DNA from: Chitinophagaceae bacterium
GTDB taxonomy: Bacteria; Bacteroidota; Bacteroidia; Chitinophagales; Chitinophagaceae
Assembly: GCA_019454915.1 (NCBI GenBank)
Contig: JACFNM010000002.1
Span: 1-24,813, forward strand
Reading direction: 5' to 3'
Length of the DNA: 24,813 bases
In this document: positions 8,592-18,073 of the stretch, piece after piece
Numbering within the stretch: position 1 is the stretch's first letter
Layout of the letters: every line of letters begins with the position of its first letter
Notes under the pieces: model-generated
Database searches by the model: none
What the model was told of the DNA's origin: nothing
Seen by the model: the letters and a program-made list of their open reading frames with translations, nothing else
Program-made: the position numbers and the translations under genes

Positions 8592-8859
8592 TTTCGTTGA
8601 GGTTGTACTATGGAAAACCTTATTTCAATGCCGGTATCAGCAGAATTGTTTGGTTCTTCGACAGATTGGATGTTATGTTGTATTGCGTTAAAGTTAGCAG
8701 TTTTCACCTATGCGCCGGAAAGTATTGCAATATTTTTTTGGACTTCTGAATGTTGATGTCAGTCTTACGAATGCTGTCAAATACTTTAAGCGAAATTGTC
8801 AATCTCCTGTAAAGAAATCCTATAGTTTTCTAACTCCGTAGCCTCAATATTTAATTCTT

Positions 8860-8867
8860 TAATTTTG
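8860..8867 (+). promoter_or_regulatory. Candidate -7 element for mnmA
   Basis: TAATTTTG matches TAnnTTTG exactly but ends only 4 bases before the mnmA ATG. If used, the message would be leaderless or nearly so. No TTTG lies 19-21 bases upstream, so it could be chance. Confidence 0.3.
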
Positions 8868-8871
8868 CCGT

Positions 8872-10047
8872 ATGAAGCGTGTAGTTGTAGGATTATCCGG
8901 AGGCGTGGACTCCAGTGTAGCCGCTTATTTACTGAAAGAGCAGGGCTATGAAGTGATCGGTATGTTTATGCGTAACTGGCATAATGATTCCGTGATACTG
9001 GAAAATGAGTGTCCCTGGGTGGAAGATTCCAATGACGCCCTCTCGGTGGCGGAACATCTGGGGATTCCCTATTATGTGATTGACCTGAGTAAGGAATATA
9101 GGGAGCGGATTGTGGATTATATGTTTTCCGAATACCAAAAGGGAAGGACGCCTAATCCCGATGTATTATGTAACCGGGAGATTAAATTCGATGTTTTTCT
9201 TAAGGCGGCGATGAACCTGGACGCCGATTTTGTGGCTACGGGGCATTATTGCAGAAAAACAACGGATGGCAGGGGAATACATCATTTACTAACAGGCAAG
9301 GATCCGGATAAGGATCAGTCCTATTTTCTATGTCAGTTGAACCAGGAGCAATTATCAAAAACCTTGTTTCCAATCGGTGACTATTTGAAATCGGAAGTAA
9401 GAGAGATTGCTCACAAAATAGGGTTGCCGACTGCCGAAAAGAAAGATTCGCAGGGACTGTGCTTTGTGGGGAAGATAAGTCTGCCTGTATTTTTGCAACA
9501 GCAGTTGGAACCGCGAAAAGGAGATATCATTGAAATAGACGCGGGATTGGAGAAACTTAAGGAGTATCATAATATACCCGTGACAGTGGATAACGTGGAA
9601 GAATTGGCCAGCCCTTTTCATTTTGACAGGGAAGAAGGCGTAAAAGTGGGAGAACATCAGGGCGCCCATTATTATACAATCGGACAACGTAAGGGGCTGC
9701 ATATTGGCGGCCGTCCGAATCCTTCTTTTGTGATACATACCGATACGCAAAATAATCTGATATTCTCCGGACAAACAGAAGATCATCCGGGGCTGAATCG
9801 TTTTGCGTTAAAGATTAATGAAGAGGATATTCATTATATCAATCCGGATTATGCGTTGACAATTGGTGACTCGTATGAAATGGATGTACGTATTCGTTAT
9901 CGCCAACCTCTTCAGAAGGCATTGGTATTAAGAAAACCGGATGGAGTCTATATCCTGTTTCAAAAGGCACAGAAAGGAATTACGCCTGGTCAGTTTGCAG
10001 CCTGGTATAAGGGAGATGAATTGGTCGGTTCGGGAGCGATAGCATGA
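8872..10047 (+). CDS. mnmA: tRNA-specific 2-thiouridylase MnmA
   Basis: A 391-residue cytoplasmic enzyme that puts sulfur on uridine 34 of the tRNAs for Lys, Glu and Gln, using ATP and a persulfide relay. The PP-loop SGGVDSS is at residues 9-15. The nucleophile Cys100 lies in [14 protein letters not shown] and the second catalytic Cys197 in [25 protein letters not shown] leads into the C-terminal beta domain. Compared with the E. coli enzyme there is an extra segment of roughly 30-35 residues (about 223-257) between the catalytic core and the EHQG segment. Nearby genes are not functionally linked, so it is probably transcribed alone. All key residues are present and function is secure. Confidence 0.97.
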   Translation: MKRVVVGLSGGVDSSVAAYLLKEQGYEVIGMFMRNWHNDSVILENECPWVEDSNDALSVAEHLGIPYYVIDLSKEYRERIVDYMFSEYQKGRTPNPDVLCNREIKFDVFLKAAMNLDADFVATGHYCRKTTDGRGIHHLLTGKDPDKDQSYFLCQLNQEQLSKTLFPIGDYLKSEVREIAHKIGLPTAEKKDSQGLCFVGKISLPVFLQQQLEPRKGDIIEIDAGLEKLKEYHNIPVTVDNVEELASPFHFDREEGVKVGEHQGAHYYTIGQRKGLHIGGRPNPSFVIHTDTQNNLIFSGQTEDHPGLNRFALKINEEDIHYINPDYALTIGDSYEMDVRIRYRQPLQKALVLRKPDGVYILFQKAQKGITPGQFAAWYKGDELVGSGAIA

Positions 10048-10137
10048 GAGAAATAAAATGATCATAGTCGTTAACCATGACTTTAATAAAGGTGTTTTCT
10101 TTTGTTGTTTGAGTTGTTATTATTCGACTGCCATGGT

Positions 10138-10163
10138 GCCTGCCGAACCAGCTTCCCGCAGGC
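10138..10163. repeat. GC-rich inverted repeat between mnmA and the dehydrogenase
   Basis: GCCTGC (10138-10143) and GCAGGC (10158-10163) can pair around a 14-base loop, in an otherwise AT-rich gap. There is no T-run after it, so it is a poor intrinsic terminator. The octamer GCCTGCCG recurs in the palindrome near 22666, which hints at a dispersed genomic repeat. The flanking CGCAGATTTACACAG also looks like the degenerate intergenic repeats common in Bacteroidetes, from memory only. Confidence 0.45.
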
Positions 10164-10241
10164 GACGCAGATTTACACAGAGGACGAAACTTAAGTATAT
10201 TATATTGCTACCTTAATCGGAACGAAATAAACAAAGCTTGC

Positions 10242-11183
10242 ATGAAAATTTATGTAGATGGGCCGTTTAAAAAGCGGCATCAGCAGTATTTGCGTAATGC
10301 CTTACCCGAAGAGGACTTTACTTTCAAAACTGAAATAGAAAAACCGGAAGATCAGTTAAAGACATTGCTTGAAGCGGATATTTTACTGGGAAATCCCAAG
10401 CCTGCCGACGTGTTGCAAAAAGCAATGAACCTGAAATGGGTACAATTACACTCCACCGGTTTTGATATTTATCAGGGAATAAGAATTCCGGCAATGGTTA
10501 CCAACATGAAGGATTATTATGCACAGCCCTGCGCAGAGACGGTTATTGCAGGTATAATGAGTTTATATCGGGGAATGGATCGGTTCACTTTATTGAAAGA
10601 GCAGCATCAGTGGTTGGGCTACTCGGTGCGGTCGGGGTTGCGGCTACTACGGCATAAGCGTGTTATTATTTTGGGTGCAGGGAGCATAGGAAAACATATT
10701 CACAAGATCTTACAAGTTTTTGACTGCGATGTTCGGTTTTTTGCGCGTTCGGCGAAGGAAGAGGTTTTGCGCACTCCCGAACAATTACTTGAAGCGATCC
10801 CGTCCGCTGATATTATTATCGGTTGTTTACCAGGAACTGAGCAGACCCGGGGTTTGTTCACTACCCGCATGATTCATGCTATGCATAGTGACGCCATATT
10901 TTGTAACGTGGGAAGAGGTAATCTGCTGGAAGATGAAAACGAATTGGTAGCGGCGCTCAAGGAAGGGAAGATTGGCGGAGCCGTATTGGATGTGAGTGCA
11001 AAGGAACCATTACCCGCTGATCATCCTTTGTGGGATTGCCCCAACACAGTATTGAGCCAGCACACCGGTGGCGGCAACAAGACAGAAATAGAAGGTATCC
11101 TTGATTTCTTTTTAATAAATTTCAGACGGTTTAAATCAGGTCAGCCTCTGCTGAATATGATTCAGTTGGAAAAAGGATATTAA
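10242..11183 (+). CDS. D-2-hydroxyacid dehydrogenase family protein
   Basis: A 313-residue NAD(P)-dependent dehydrogenase. The Rossmann loop GAGSIG is at residues 145-150 and the catalytic triad of the family is complete: Arg225 (NVGRGNLLE), Glu255 (AKEPLP) and His274 (LSQHTGG). Enzymes of this family reduce 2-keto acids to D-2-hydroxy acids, or the reverse, and include glyoxylate/hydroxypyruvate reductases and phosphoglycerate dehydrogenases. There is no ACT domain, so it is not a typical regulated SerA. It is cytoplasmic. Its TAA stop overlaps the stop of the convergent manA gene by the shared TTAA at 11180-11183. The substrate is not predictable; glyoxylate or hydroxypyruvate reductase activity is the most common assignment for this length. 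Confidence 0.9.
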   Translation: MKIYVDGPFKKRHQQYLRNALPEEDFTFKTEIEKPEDQLKTLLEADILLGNPKPADVLQKAMNLKWVQLHSTGFDIYQGIRIPAMVTNMKDYYAQPCAETVIAGIMSLYRGMDRFTLLKEQHQWLGYSVRSGLRLLRHKRVIILGAGSIGKHIHKILQVFDCDVRFFARSAKEEVLRTPEQLLEAIPSADIIIGCLPGTEQTRGLFTTRMIHAMHSDAIFCNVGRGNLLEDENELVAALKEGKIGGAVLDVSAKEPLPADHPLWDCPNTVLSQHTGGGNKTEIEGILDFFLINFRRFKSGQPLLNMIQLEKGY

Positions 11184-12385
11184 TGACCCGATGGAACTGC
11201 GGCTTTATATATAGTGGCGAACGAGTTAGTGGTTATTTGGTATGATTCGTCAGCAGGTATAAAAACGGATTCTCCCTTCTTTAGGCAGATTACCTTTTGA
11301 CCGGAAGAAATATCTCCTTCTCCTTCTGTTAGTAACAGAATTTCAGCAGAGTATGCACTGTGTTGATAGTCCGAGTTTAGGTCTATTTCGATTTTGCTCA
11401 CCTGAAAATCCGGAACCGGGCAGCGATAAATGGTCTCAGTTCCCCGCTTCTCTCCATTCATGATACGCGGTGTCACGCCTTTGAACAGGGTATGTTTTAA
11501 TAATTCAGGTACGTCTATGTGTTTGGGAGTTAATCCTCCACGAAGTACGTTATCGGAATTTGACATCAGTTCTATATTCTGACCTTCGAGATAAGCATGG
11601 GGAATGCCGGCGCCCTGAAATATGGCTTGCCCGGGAGAAAGGTGGACAATGTTAAAAAGATAGATGGAAAAGATTCCGCGGTCAATCCGTTTGTTTTGTC
11701 CGGATACATTTACCAGAGCCTTGCATGCCCAATAATCAGGATCAGTTTTGGAGAGTTGATTTTGATGGAACGATTGTTGAAGCTGCCGCAGGTAAGGATT
11801 CCATAGATCGTCCACTTCGTTCTGCGGTTTCTCCATAACGTGTTTGTATAAACCCCGGTATCCTTCTTTTTCAAAAACAGGTAATAAGAAATTCAGTGGC
11901 GCTGTTTTTTTCAGAGTGGCTAATAATGGTTCTTCCTCTTTGAATCCGTGCAGCAGCCAGAATTCACTCAAGGCCACCATTACTTCAGGTTTATGATTAT
12001 CATCCTTGTAATTCCGATGTGCAGCATCAAGAGGAATGCCCATTTCGTTTTCCTTTGCAAAACCTTCTTCGGCGGCTGTTTTGGTAGGATGAACCTGAAT
12101 GGACAACATTTCTCTTACGTCGAGCACTTTGAGCAGATAGGGTAAATTGCCGAAGTCATTCGCTACTTTCGTACCTAAGATTTTTTGCGGATTTTCTTTT
12201 ATATGTTGAGAGAGGTTTACCTGGTTGTTTGAGTCGTATTCCAATATTGCCGATCCGTTGGGGTGTGTGCCGAGCCAGTATTCTGCAAAGGGCTGATCAT
12301 TGTTGTTTTCAATATGTAACAGTTGAGGTATAAATTCAAAACCGCCCCAGGCATAGTGTTGTATTTTTCCGCTAAGTTTGTACAT
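11180..12385 (-). CDS. manA: Mannose-6-phosphate isomerase, class I
   Basis: A ~401-residue zinc enzyme that interconverts mannose-6-phosphate and fructose-6-phosphate, feeding GDP-mannose synthesis or mannose use. Counted from the GTG at 12394, the family segments are QHYAWGG (12-18), the zinc ligands Gln100 and His102 (IQVHPTK), Glu137 (HKPEVM) and His266 (GAGIPHAYLEG), and NSDNVLRGGLTPKHID with Arg285. I prefer the ATG at 12385 (MYKLSGK), 5 bases after the rnhA stop. The alternative GTG at 12394 overlaps the rnhA stop as GTGA and adds three residues. It is the last gene of a minus-strand group and meets the convergent dehydrogenase gene with no space for a terminator between them. Confidence 0.95.
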   Translation of the reverse strand: MYKLSGKIQHYAWGGFEFIPQLLHIENNNDQPFAEYWLGTHPNGSAILEYDSNNQVNLSQHIKENPQKILGTKVANDFGNLPYLLKVLDVREMLSIQVHPTKTAAEEGFAKENEMGIPLDAAHRNYKDDNHKPEVMVALSEFWLLHGFKEEEPLLATLKKTAPLNFLLPVFEKEGYRGLYKHVMEKPQNEVDDLWNPYLRQLQQSFHQNQLSKTDPDYWACKALVNVSGQNKRIDRGIFSIYLFNIVHLSPGQAIFQGAGIPHAYLEGQNIELMSNSDNVLRGGLTPKHIDVPELLKHTLFKGVTPRIMNGEKRGTETIYRCPVPDFQVSKIEIDLNSDYQHSAYSAEILLLTEGEGDISSGQKVICLKKGESVFIPADESYQITTNSFATIYKAAVPSGH

Positions 12386-12390
12386 GGTAT

Positions 12391-12864
12391 TCACTTTCCG
12401 TTTTCTGTTTCGAAAAATTCATCAGTGAGCAGATGATTACCATCTGCGGCAGCCGTCGCCAGCTCATCGCATCGGTTGTTATAGAAATTATCTGCATGCC
12501 CTTTTACCCATACGAAGCGGATTTGATGTTTTTTGGACAGGTCATAGTATCGCATCCAAAGGTCTTTATTTTTTTTACCTCCTTTAAAATCGGTTGCGAT
12601 CCATTTTTTTAACCAGCCTTCCTGCACGGCTTTTACCACATACTGACTATCCGAATATATAGTGATTGTAAGATTTTCCTTTTTAAGCGCTTCGAGAGCT
12701 GCAATCACGGCCATTAGTTCCATCCGGTTGTTGGTGGTCCGCCGGTAGCCCTGCGATAGTTCCTTTTCTACCTTACCCCATTTTAAGATTACGCCATAAC
12801 CCCCCGGCCCGGGATTGCCTCTTGAAGCTCCGTCGGTGTATATGATGAGTGATGAAGTTGACAT
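12391..12864 (-). CDS. rnhA: Ribonuclease HI
   Basis: A 157-residue ribonuclease that cuts the RNA strand of RNA-DNA hybrids, for example at R-loops and lagging-strand primers. All four catalytic acids are seen: Asp11 (YTDGAS), Glu49 (NNRMEL), Asp72 (YSDSQYV) and Asp133 (NRCDELA), with the helper His123 (VKGHADN). The substrate-contacting basic segment between strands (GWLKKWIATDFKGGKKNKDLW) is present, so it is of the E. coli type rather than the short type. The length is that of the E. coli enzyme. It lies 60 bases after the carboxyltransferase gene and directly before manA, and is probably co-transcribed with both. Confidence 0.97.
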   Translation of the reverse strand: MSTSSLIIYTDGASRGNPGPGGYGVILKWGKVEKELSQGYRRTTNNRMELMAVIAALEALKKENLTITIYSDSQYVVKAVQEGWLKKWIATDFKGGKKNKDLWMRYYDLSKKHQIRFVWVKGHADNFYNNRCDELATAAADGNHLLTDEFFETENGK

Positions 12865-12924
12865 GGTTGTTTTGAGGAGGGGGTGGAAATTAAGCTATTT
12901 TAATGCAACGTTAGCAATTTGTGA

Positions 12925-14553
<1,629 letters not shown>

Positions 14554-14581
14554 TTCTTACATCGCGTTTAGATAAAATCGG

Positions 14582-14971
14582 CTAATCTTTAGCCCAGTAA
14601 TCTACTACCAGCACTTTATCAAGGTGAGGGCTCAGTACGTCTACAAATGCCTTGTGTGCCGGATGCGGAAGATAAACCGCCCTCGCTTCTTCACTGGCAA
14701 AGCTAACGAAAAAACAATGGGTGTAGCCCTGGGCTAAACCCTCCGGGCTATTGTTGGTGCCCCATTCAAATGCTTTTACCTCTTTAATCTTTGAAGGAAG
14801 CGACCGGAAAGCATCCTCTACTTTTTTAATTTGTTGGGCAGTTGACTCATCTTTGAACTTAAACAAAACAACGTGTCTTAACATTTTCTGATTTTTAGTG
14901 GTGGCGGAAATAACAGTACCCGCGATGATCCCGACAGCGAGCACAAGCAATAAATTTTTCATCAGTGTCAT
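14582..14971 (-). CDS. Exported Dabb-domain protein
   Basis: A 129-residue protein with an N-terminal signal peptide (KNLLLVLAVGIIAGTVISA, about residues 5-23) and a Dabb (stress-responsive dimeric alpha/beta barrel) domain from about residue 30. Family features are LRHVVLFKFKDESTAQQI, a middle EWGTNNSPEG segment, and the end HPAHKAFVDVLSPHLDKV. Dabb proteins are small ferredoxin-like dimers; their cellular role is mostly unknown. Export of this one to the periplasm or membrane is predicted from the signal peptide. An alternative start at 14962 (MKNLLL) is equally good and would give a more typical signal sequence. It heads a minus-strand group with the carboxyltransferase, rnhA and manA genes. 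Confidence 0.85.
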   Translation of the reverse strand: MTLMKNLLLVLAVGIIAGTVISATTKNQKMLRHVVLFKFKDESTAQQIKKVEDAFRSLPSKIKEVKAFEWGTNNSPEGLAQGYTHCFFVSFASEEARAVYLPHPAHKAFVDVLSPHLDKVLVVDYWAKD

Positions 14972-15002
14972 TTTAACGATTCGGTATAAAAATAATTTCG
15001 CT

Positions 15003-15010
15003 CAAATATA
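15003..15010 (-). promoter_or_regulatory. Candidate -7 element for the Dabb-led gene group
   Basis: TATATTTG on the minus strand matches TAnnTTTG exactly, about 32 bases before the first ATG of the Dabb gene, a sensible leader length. No clear -33 TTTG is present at 19-21 bases. Confidence 0.42.
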
Positions 15011-15188
15011 ACCTATTGAGATGTTCATTTAACAGAAGACGGACTCATTTCTTCTCTTTCATCCTTTACGGCAGTTTTTTGATAAAAGCCGGCGAATGGC
15101 TTATTCACATGCGTGTATATTATGATGCATTGCTCTGAACCTGTTTTGCTATATTTGCCGCATCTGTTAATTACTAAAATAATTAGTA

Positions 15189-15196
15189 TATCTTTG
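15189..15196 (+). promoter_or_regulatory. Candidate -7 element for the parE-DUF1835-parC operon
   Basis: TATCTTTG matches TAnnTTTG exactly and ends 32 bases before the parE ATG. A second exact match, TATATTTG, lies at 15150-15157 with TTG 17 bases upstream of it. Either or both could serve. The -33 box is poor for the nearer one. Confidence 0.45.
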
Positions 15197-15228
15197 CCCA
15201 TTTTAAAAGCAGTATGTTGAAGTAGATT

Positions 15229-17127
15229 ATGGCAGAAACAAAGCAGGATTTATTTAGCTATACAGAAGATTCTATTAAGTCGCTCGACTGGAAGGAGCAT
15301 ATTCGCCTCCGCCCCGGTATGTATATCGGGAAGCTGGGAGACGGCAGCAGTCCGGACGACGGAATTTATGTTTTATTGAAAGAGGTGCTGGATAACTGTA
15401 TTGATGAACACATGATGGGTTATGGAAAACAGGTGGATATCCTGGTGGAAGGGAAAACGGTGACGATCCGGGACTTCGGCAGGGGTATTCCCCTTGGCAA
15501 AGTGGTGGATGCTGTCAGTAAAATTAATACGGGCGCCAAATACGATAGTAAGGCCTTCCAGAAATCGGTGGGATTAAACGGCGTGGGTACAAAGGCTGTG
15601 AACGCATTGAGCAATTATTTCAAAGTGATGGCGGTGCGCGATGGTAAACAGAAAACGGCCGAATTTGAGAGGGGCGTTTTAATTAAAGAATATAAGGAGT
15701 CTAAAACGGACGAATCAAATGGTACCCTGGTTACCTTCATCCCCGATGAAAAGGTATTTCGTAATTTCCGCTTTCAGTCAGAATATATAGACAACCTGCT
15801 GTGGAATTATTGTTATCTGAATGCAGGACTGATTATCACTTTTAACGGGAAGAAATACGTCAGCAAGAACGGATTGATGGATTTGCTGTCCCGCAAGACC
15901 AATCCCGATGAATTGCGATACCCGATTATTCATTTGAAAGGAGAGGATATCGAGTTGGCGTTGACGCATAATAATGAATACGGTGAAGAGATATTCAGTT
16001 TTGTAAACGGACAATACACTACCCAGGGAGGAACGCACCAGCAGGCTTTCCGGGAGGCTTACGTAAAAACAATCCGGGATTTCTTTAAAAAAGACTATGA
16101 CGTAGCTGATATCCGGCAGAGTATTGTGGCAGCGGTGGCGGTACGGGTTATAGAGCCCGTATTTGAAAGCCAGACCAAAACGAAATTGGGGTCACAGTAT
16201 ATTGAAGAAGGCGGAATGAGCATGAAAAACTTCATGCATGATTTTTTGGGTAAGGAACTCGATGACTTTTTACATAAGAATGCCTCCGTCGCCGATGCGC
16301 TCAAAAAGCGGATTGAGCAAAGTGAGCGGGAGAGGAAGGAATTAGCCGGTATCAAAAAAATTGCCAATGAGCGTGCCAAGAAGGCCAACCTGCATAATCG
16401 GAAATTGAGGGATTGTCGCATACACTTGAATGATGATCCGCCGAACAGTAAGGGGAGAGAAGCCTTTCAGGAAAAGCAATTAGAAAGTACCATTTTTATA
16501 ACGGAAGGCGATTCGGCAAGCGGTTCCATCACCAAGGCGCGCGATGTGGAGACCCAGGCGGTTTTTAGTCTGAGGGGAAAGCCGTTAAACTGCTTCGGAC
16601 TAACCAAAAAAGTGGTGTACGAAAATGAAGAGTATAATCTTCTGCAGCATGCGTTGAATATAGAAAGCGGGTTGGATGGGCTACGCTATAATAATATAGT
16701 TGTTGCCACAGATGCCGATGTAGACGGTATGCATATCAGGCTACTGTTGCTGACTTTCTTTTTACAGTTTTTTCCTGACCTGGTGAAAAACGGCCATGTA
16801 TATATTTTAGAAACGCCGTTGTTCCGGGTACGTAATAAGCAGGAGACCATTTATTGTTATAGCGAAGAAGAGAAACAGGAGGCGATTAAGAAACTCGGCG
16901 CCAAACCGGAGATCACCCGTTTTAAAGGGTTGGGTGAAATTTCCCCTGATGAATTTGCCCGTTTTATCGGCTCCGATATGCGTAAGCAGCCGGTTATCGT
17001 GATGCCGGAAACGCATCTGCAGCAGTTGCTGGAATATTATATGGGTAAGAACACCCAGGAAAGACAGGAGTTTATTATTGATAATTTACGCGTGGAGATG
17101 GATATTGCCGAGGAGGTAAAATTGTAA
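15229..17127 (+). CDS. parE: DNA topoisomerase IV subunit B
   Basis: A 632-residue ATPase subunit of a type IIA topoisomerase. The GHKL ATP-binding motifs are present: Glu52 and Asn56 ([10 protein letters not shown]), Asp82 (RDFGRGIP) and [14 protein letters not shown] from 115. The transducer domain follows, then the TOPRIM domain with EGDSASGS from Glu426 and DADVDG at 495-500, which binds catalytic magnesium. The short length, without the large TOPRIM insert of proteobacterial GyrB, and the paired A subunit 950 bases downstream identify it as topoisomerase IV rather than gyrase. The complex unlinks daughter chromosomes. It begins an operon with a DUF1835 gene and parC. Confidence 0.93.
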   Translation: MAETKQDLFSYTEDSIKSLDWKEHIRLRPGMYIGKLGDGSSPDDGIYVLLKEVLDNCIDEHMMGYGKQVDILVEGKTVTIRDFGRGIPLGKVVDAVSKINTGAKYDSKAFQKSVGLNGVGTKAVNALSNYFKVMAVRDGKQKTAEFERGVLIKEYKESKTDESNGTLVTFIPDEKVFRNFRFQSEYIDNLLWNYCYLNAGLIITFNGKKYVSKNGLMDLLSRKTNPDELRYPIIHLKGEDIELALTHNNEYGEEIFSFVNGQYTTQGGTHQQAFREAYVKTIRDFFKKDYDVADIRQSIVAAVAVRVIEPVFESQTKTKLGSQYIEEGGMSMKNFMHDFLGKELDDFLHKNASVADALKKRIEQSERERKELAGIKKIANERAKKANLHNRKLRDCRIHLNDDPPNSKGREAFQEKQLESTIFITEGDSASGSITKARDVETQAVFSLRGKPLNCFGLTKKVVYENEEYNLLQHALNIESGLDGLRYNNIVVATDADVDGMHIRLLLLTFFLQFFPDLVKNGHVYILETPLFRVRNKQETIYCYSEEEKQEAIKKLGAKPEITRFKGLGEISPDEFARFIGSDMRKQPVIVMPETHLQQLLEYYMGKNTQERQEFIIDNLRVEMDIAEEVKL

Positions 17128-17192
17128 GCGCAGAGTTTGAATAACACGGTGTGCAGCTATCGTTTTATGCTGCGGTTTTAATCAGTCTTATT

Positions 17193-18026
17193 ATGATACA
17201 TATCGTTTTTAATGAAGCAGATACTAAAGTTTTGAAAGATGCGATTGACCTGGACGATACGCTTCAGGGCAGGGTGTTATGTATTCGGGATGATTATGCA
17301 GTCGGGCCTATTCACGATTTGTATAAGGAAGAAGGCATTGAAGAACGAAAAACATGGTGGAAAGGAGTATGCGATGGTAATGAGTTTGAGCCGGGAGTGG
17401 TAGAGAACACGCGGGGTGATTATGATCTGATGGTTGAGCTCAGGAGTACGTTAAAGGAGAACCCAGAAGAATTTATATGGATTTGGGCGGCGCAGAATAA
17501 TCATGACGTATGCGGCTACTTTTGGTTGCTCCATTTTGTAAAAGAATTTCAGGGCCGGGTGTTTATCCTCTATTTAAATAACCTGCCGTTTTTTAATGAT
17601 AAAGGAAATATTTTTTATCCTGCCTGGCTGCATACCATCCCGCCGACAGAATTTATAAAGGCGAAAAAACTGGCGCGCCCGATTACGCCGAGTGAATTTG
17701 AAGTAGACCCGGATGAGTGGAGCAGGTTGATACAGGAGCGCAAGGGCGTTCGTCTGCTGGAAGGAGGGAAGAAGCTGAAGCAGTTTGATGAAGATTATTA
17801 TGACGCGGATATCCGGAAATTTATTACCAAAGACTGGCAAAAGGCCGGCCGCGTTATTAATCAGTTCCTGTCTAAAAATAAGGAAATAACGGGTAGCGCA
17901 TTTCTGTTGTGGCGTTTGAGAGTTTTGGTAAGTACGGGAGAGATGGAGACACAGGGAGAACTGAAGAATATGAAAGACTTTGAAATTAAAATAAAAGCGA
18001 ACGTTCCGGAGCAGGTGAATCAATAG
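17193..18026 (+). CDS. DUF1835 (with DUF3658-like C-terminus) protein
   Basis: A 277-residue protein of unknown function. It opens with MIHIVFNEADTKVLKDAI and later CIRDDYAVGPI, the characteristic start of DUF1835, and ends with an ITGSAFLLWRLRVLVSTGE segment that fits the DUF3658 domain often joined to it. The start at 17193 is chosen because the domain begins there; 14 extra hydrophobic residues from an upstream ATG at 17151 do not belong to the family. It lies between parE (65-base gap) and parC (47-base gap) on the same strand, so it should be co-expressed with topoisomerase IV. No enzyme motif is evident to me. No signal peptide is predicted from the chosen start. Confidence 0.85.
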   Translation: MIHIVFNEADTKVLKDAIDLDDTLQGRVLCIRDDYAVGPIHDLYKEEGIEERKTWWKGVCDGNEFEPGVVENTRGDYDLMVELRSTLKENPEEFIWIWAAQNNHDVCGYFWLLHFVKEFQGRVFILYLNNLPFFNDKGNIFYPAWLHTIPPTEFIKAKKLARPITPSEFEVDPDEWSRLIQERKGVRLLEGGKKLKQFDEDYYDADIRKFITKDWQKAGRVINQFLSKNKEITGSAFLLWRLRVLVSTGEMETQGELKNMKDFEIKIKANVPEQVNQ

Positions 18027-18073
18027 CTTGTTGCTATTTATGGATAGCAGAAAAAAGTTGACGAAAGATTAGT

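Larger units (their letters stand above)
8503..8871. other. Divergent intergenic region between the sugar operon and mnmA
   Basis: A 369-base AT-rich gap between two divergently read genes. Besides the two candidate -7 elements listed separately, it holds a 10-base palindrome (TATTGCAATA, 8723-8732) followed by a run of T. I see no convincing open frame, RNA gene or known riboswitch. A regulator of the sugar operon could bind here, but no gene for one is in the window. Confidence 0.5.

Noticed and set aside
17151..17192. Hydrophobic N-terminal extension of the DUF1835 protein as a signal peptide
   Set aside because: The DUF1835 domain starts at MIHIVFNE (17193), so the hydrophobic residues are most likely untranslated leader.
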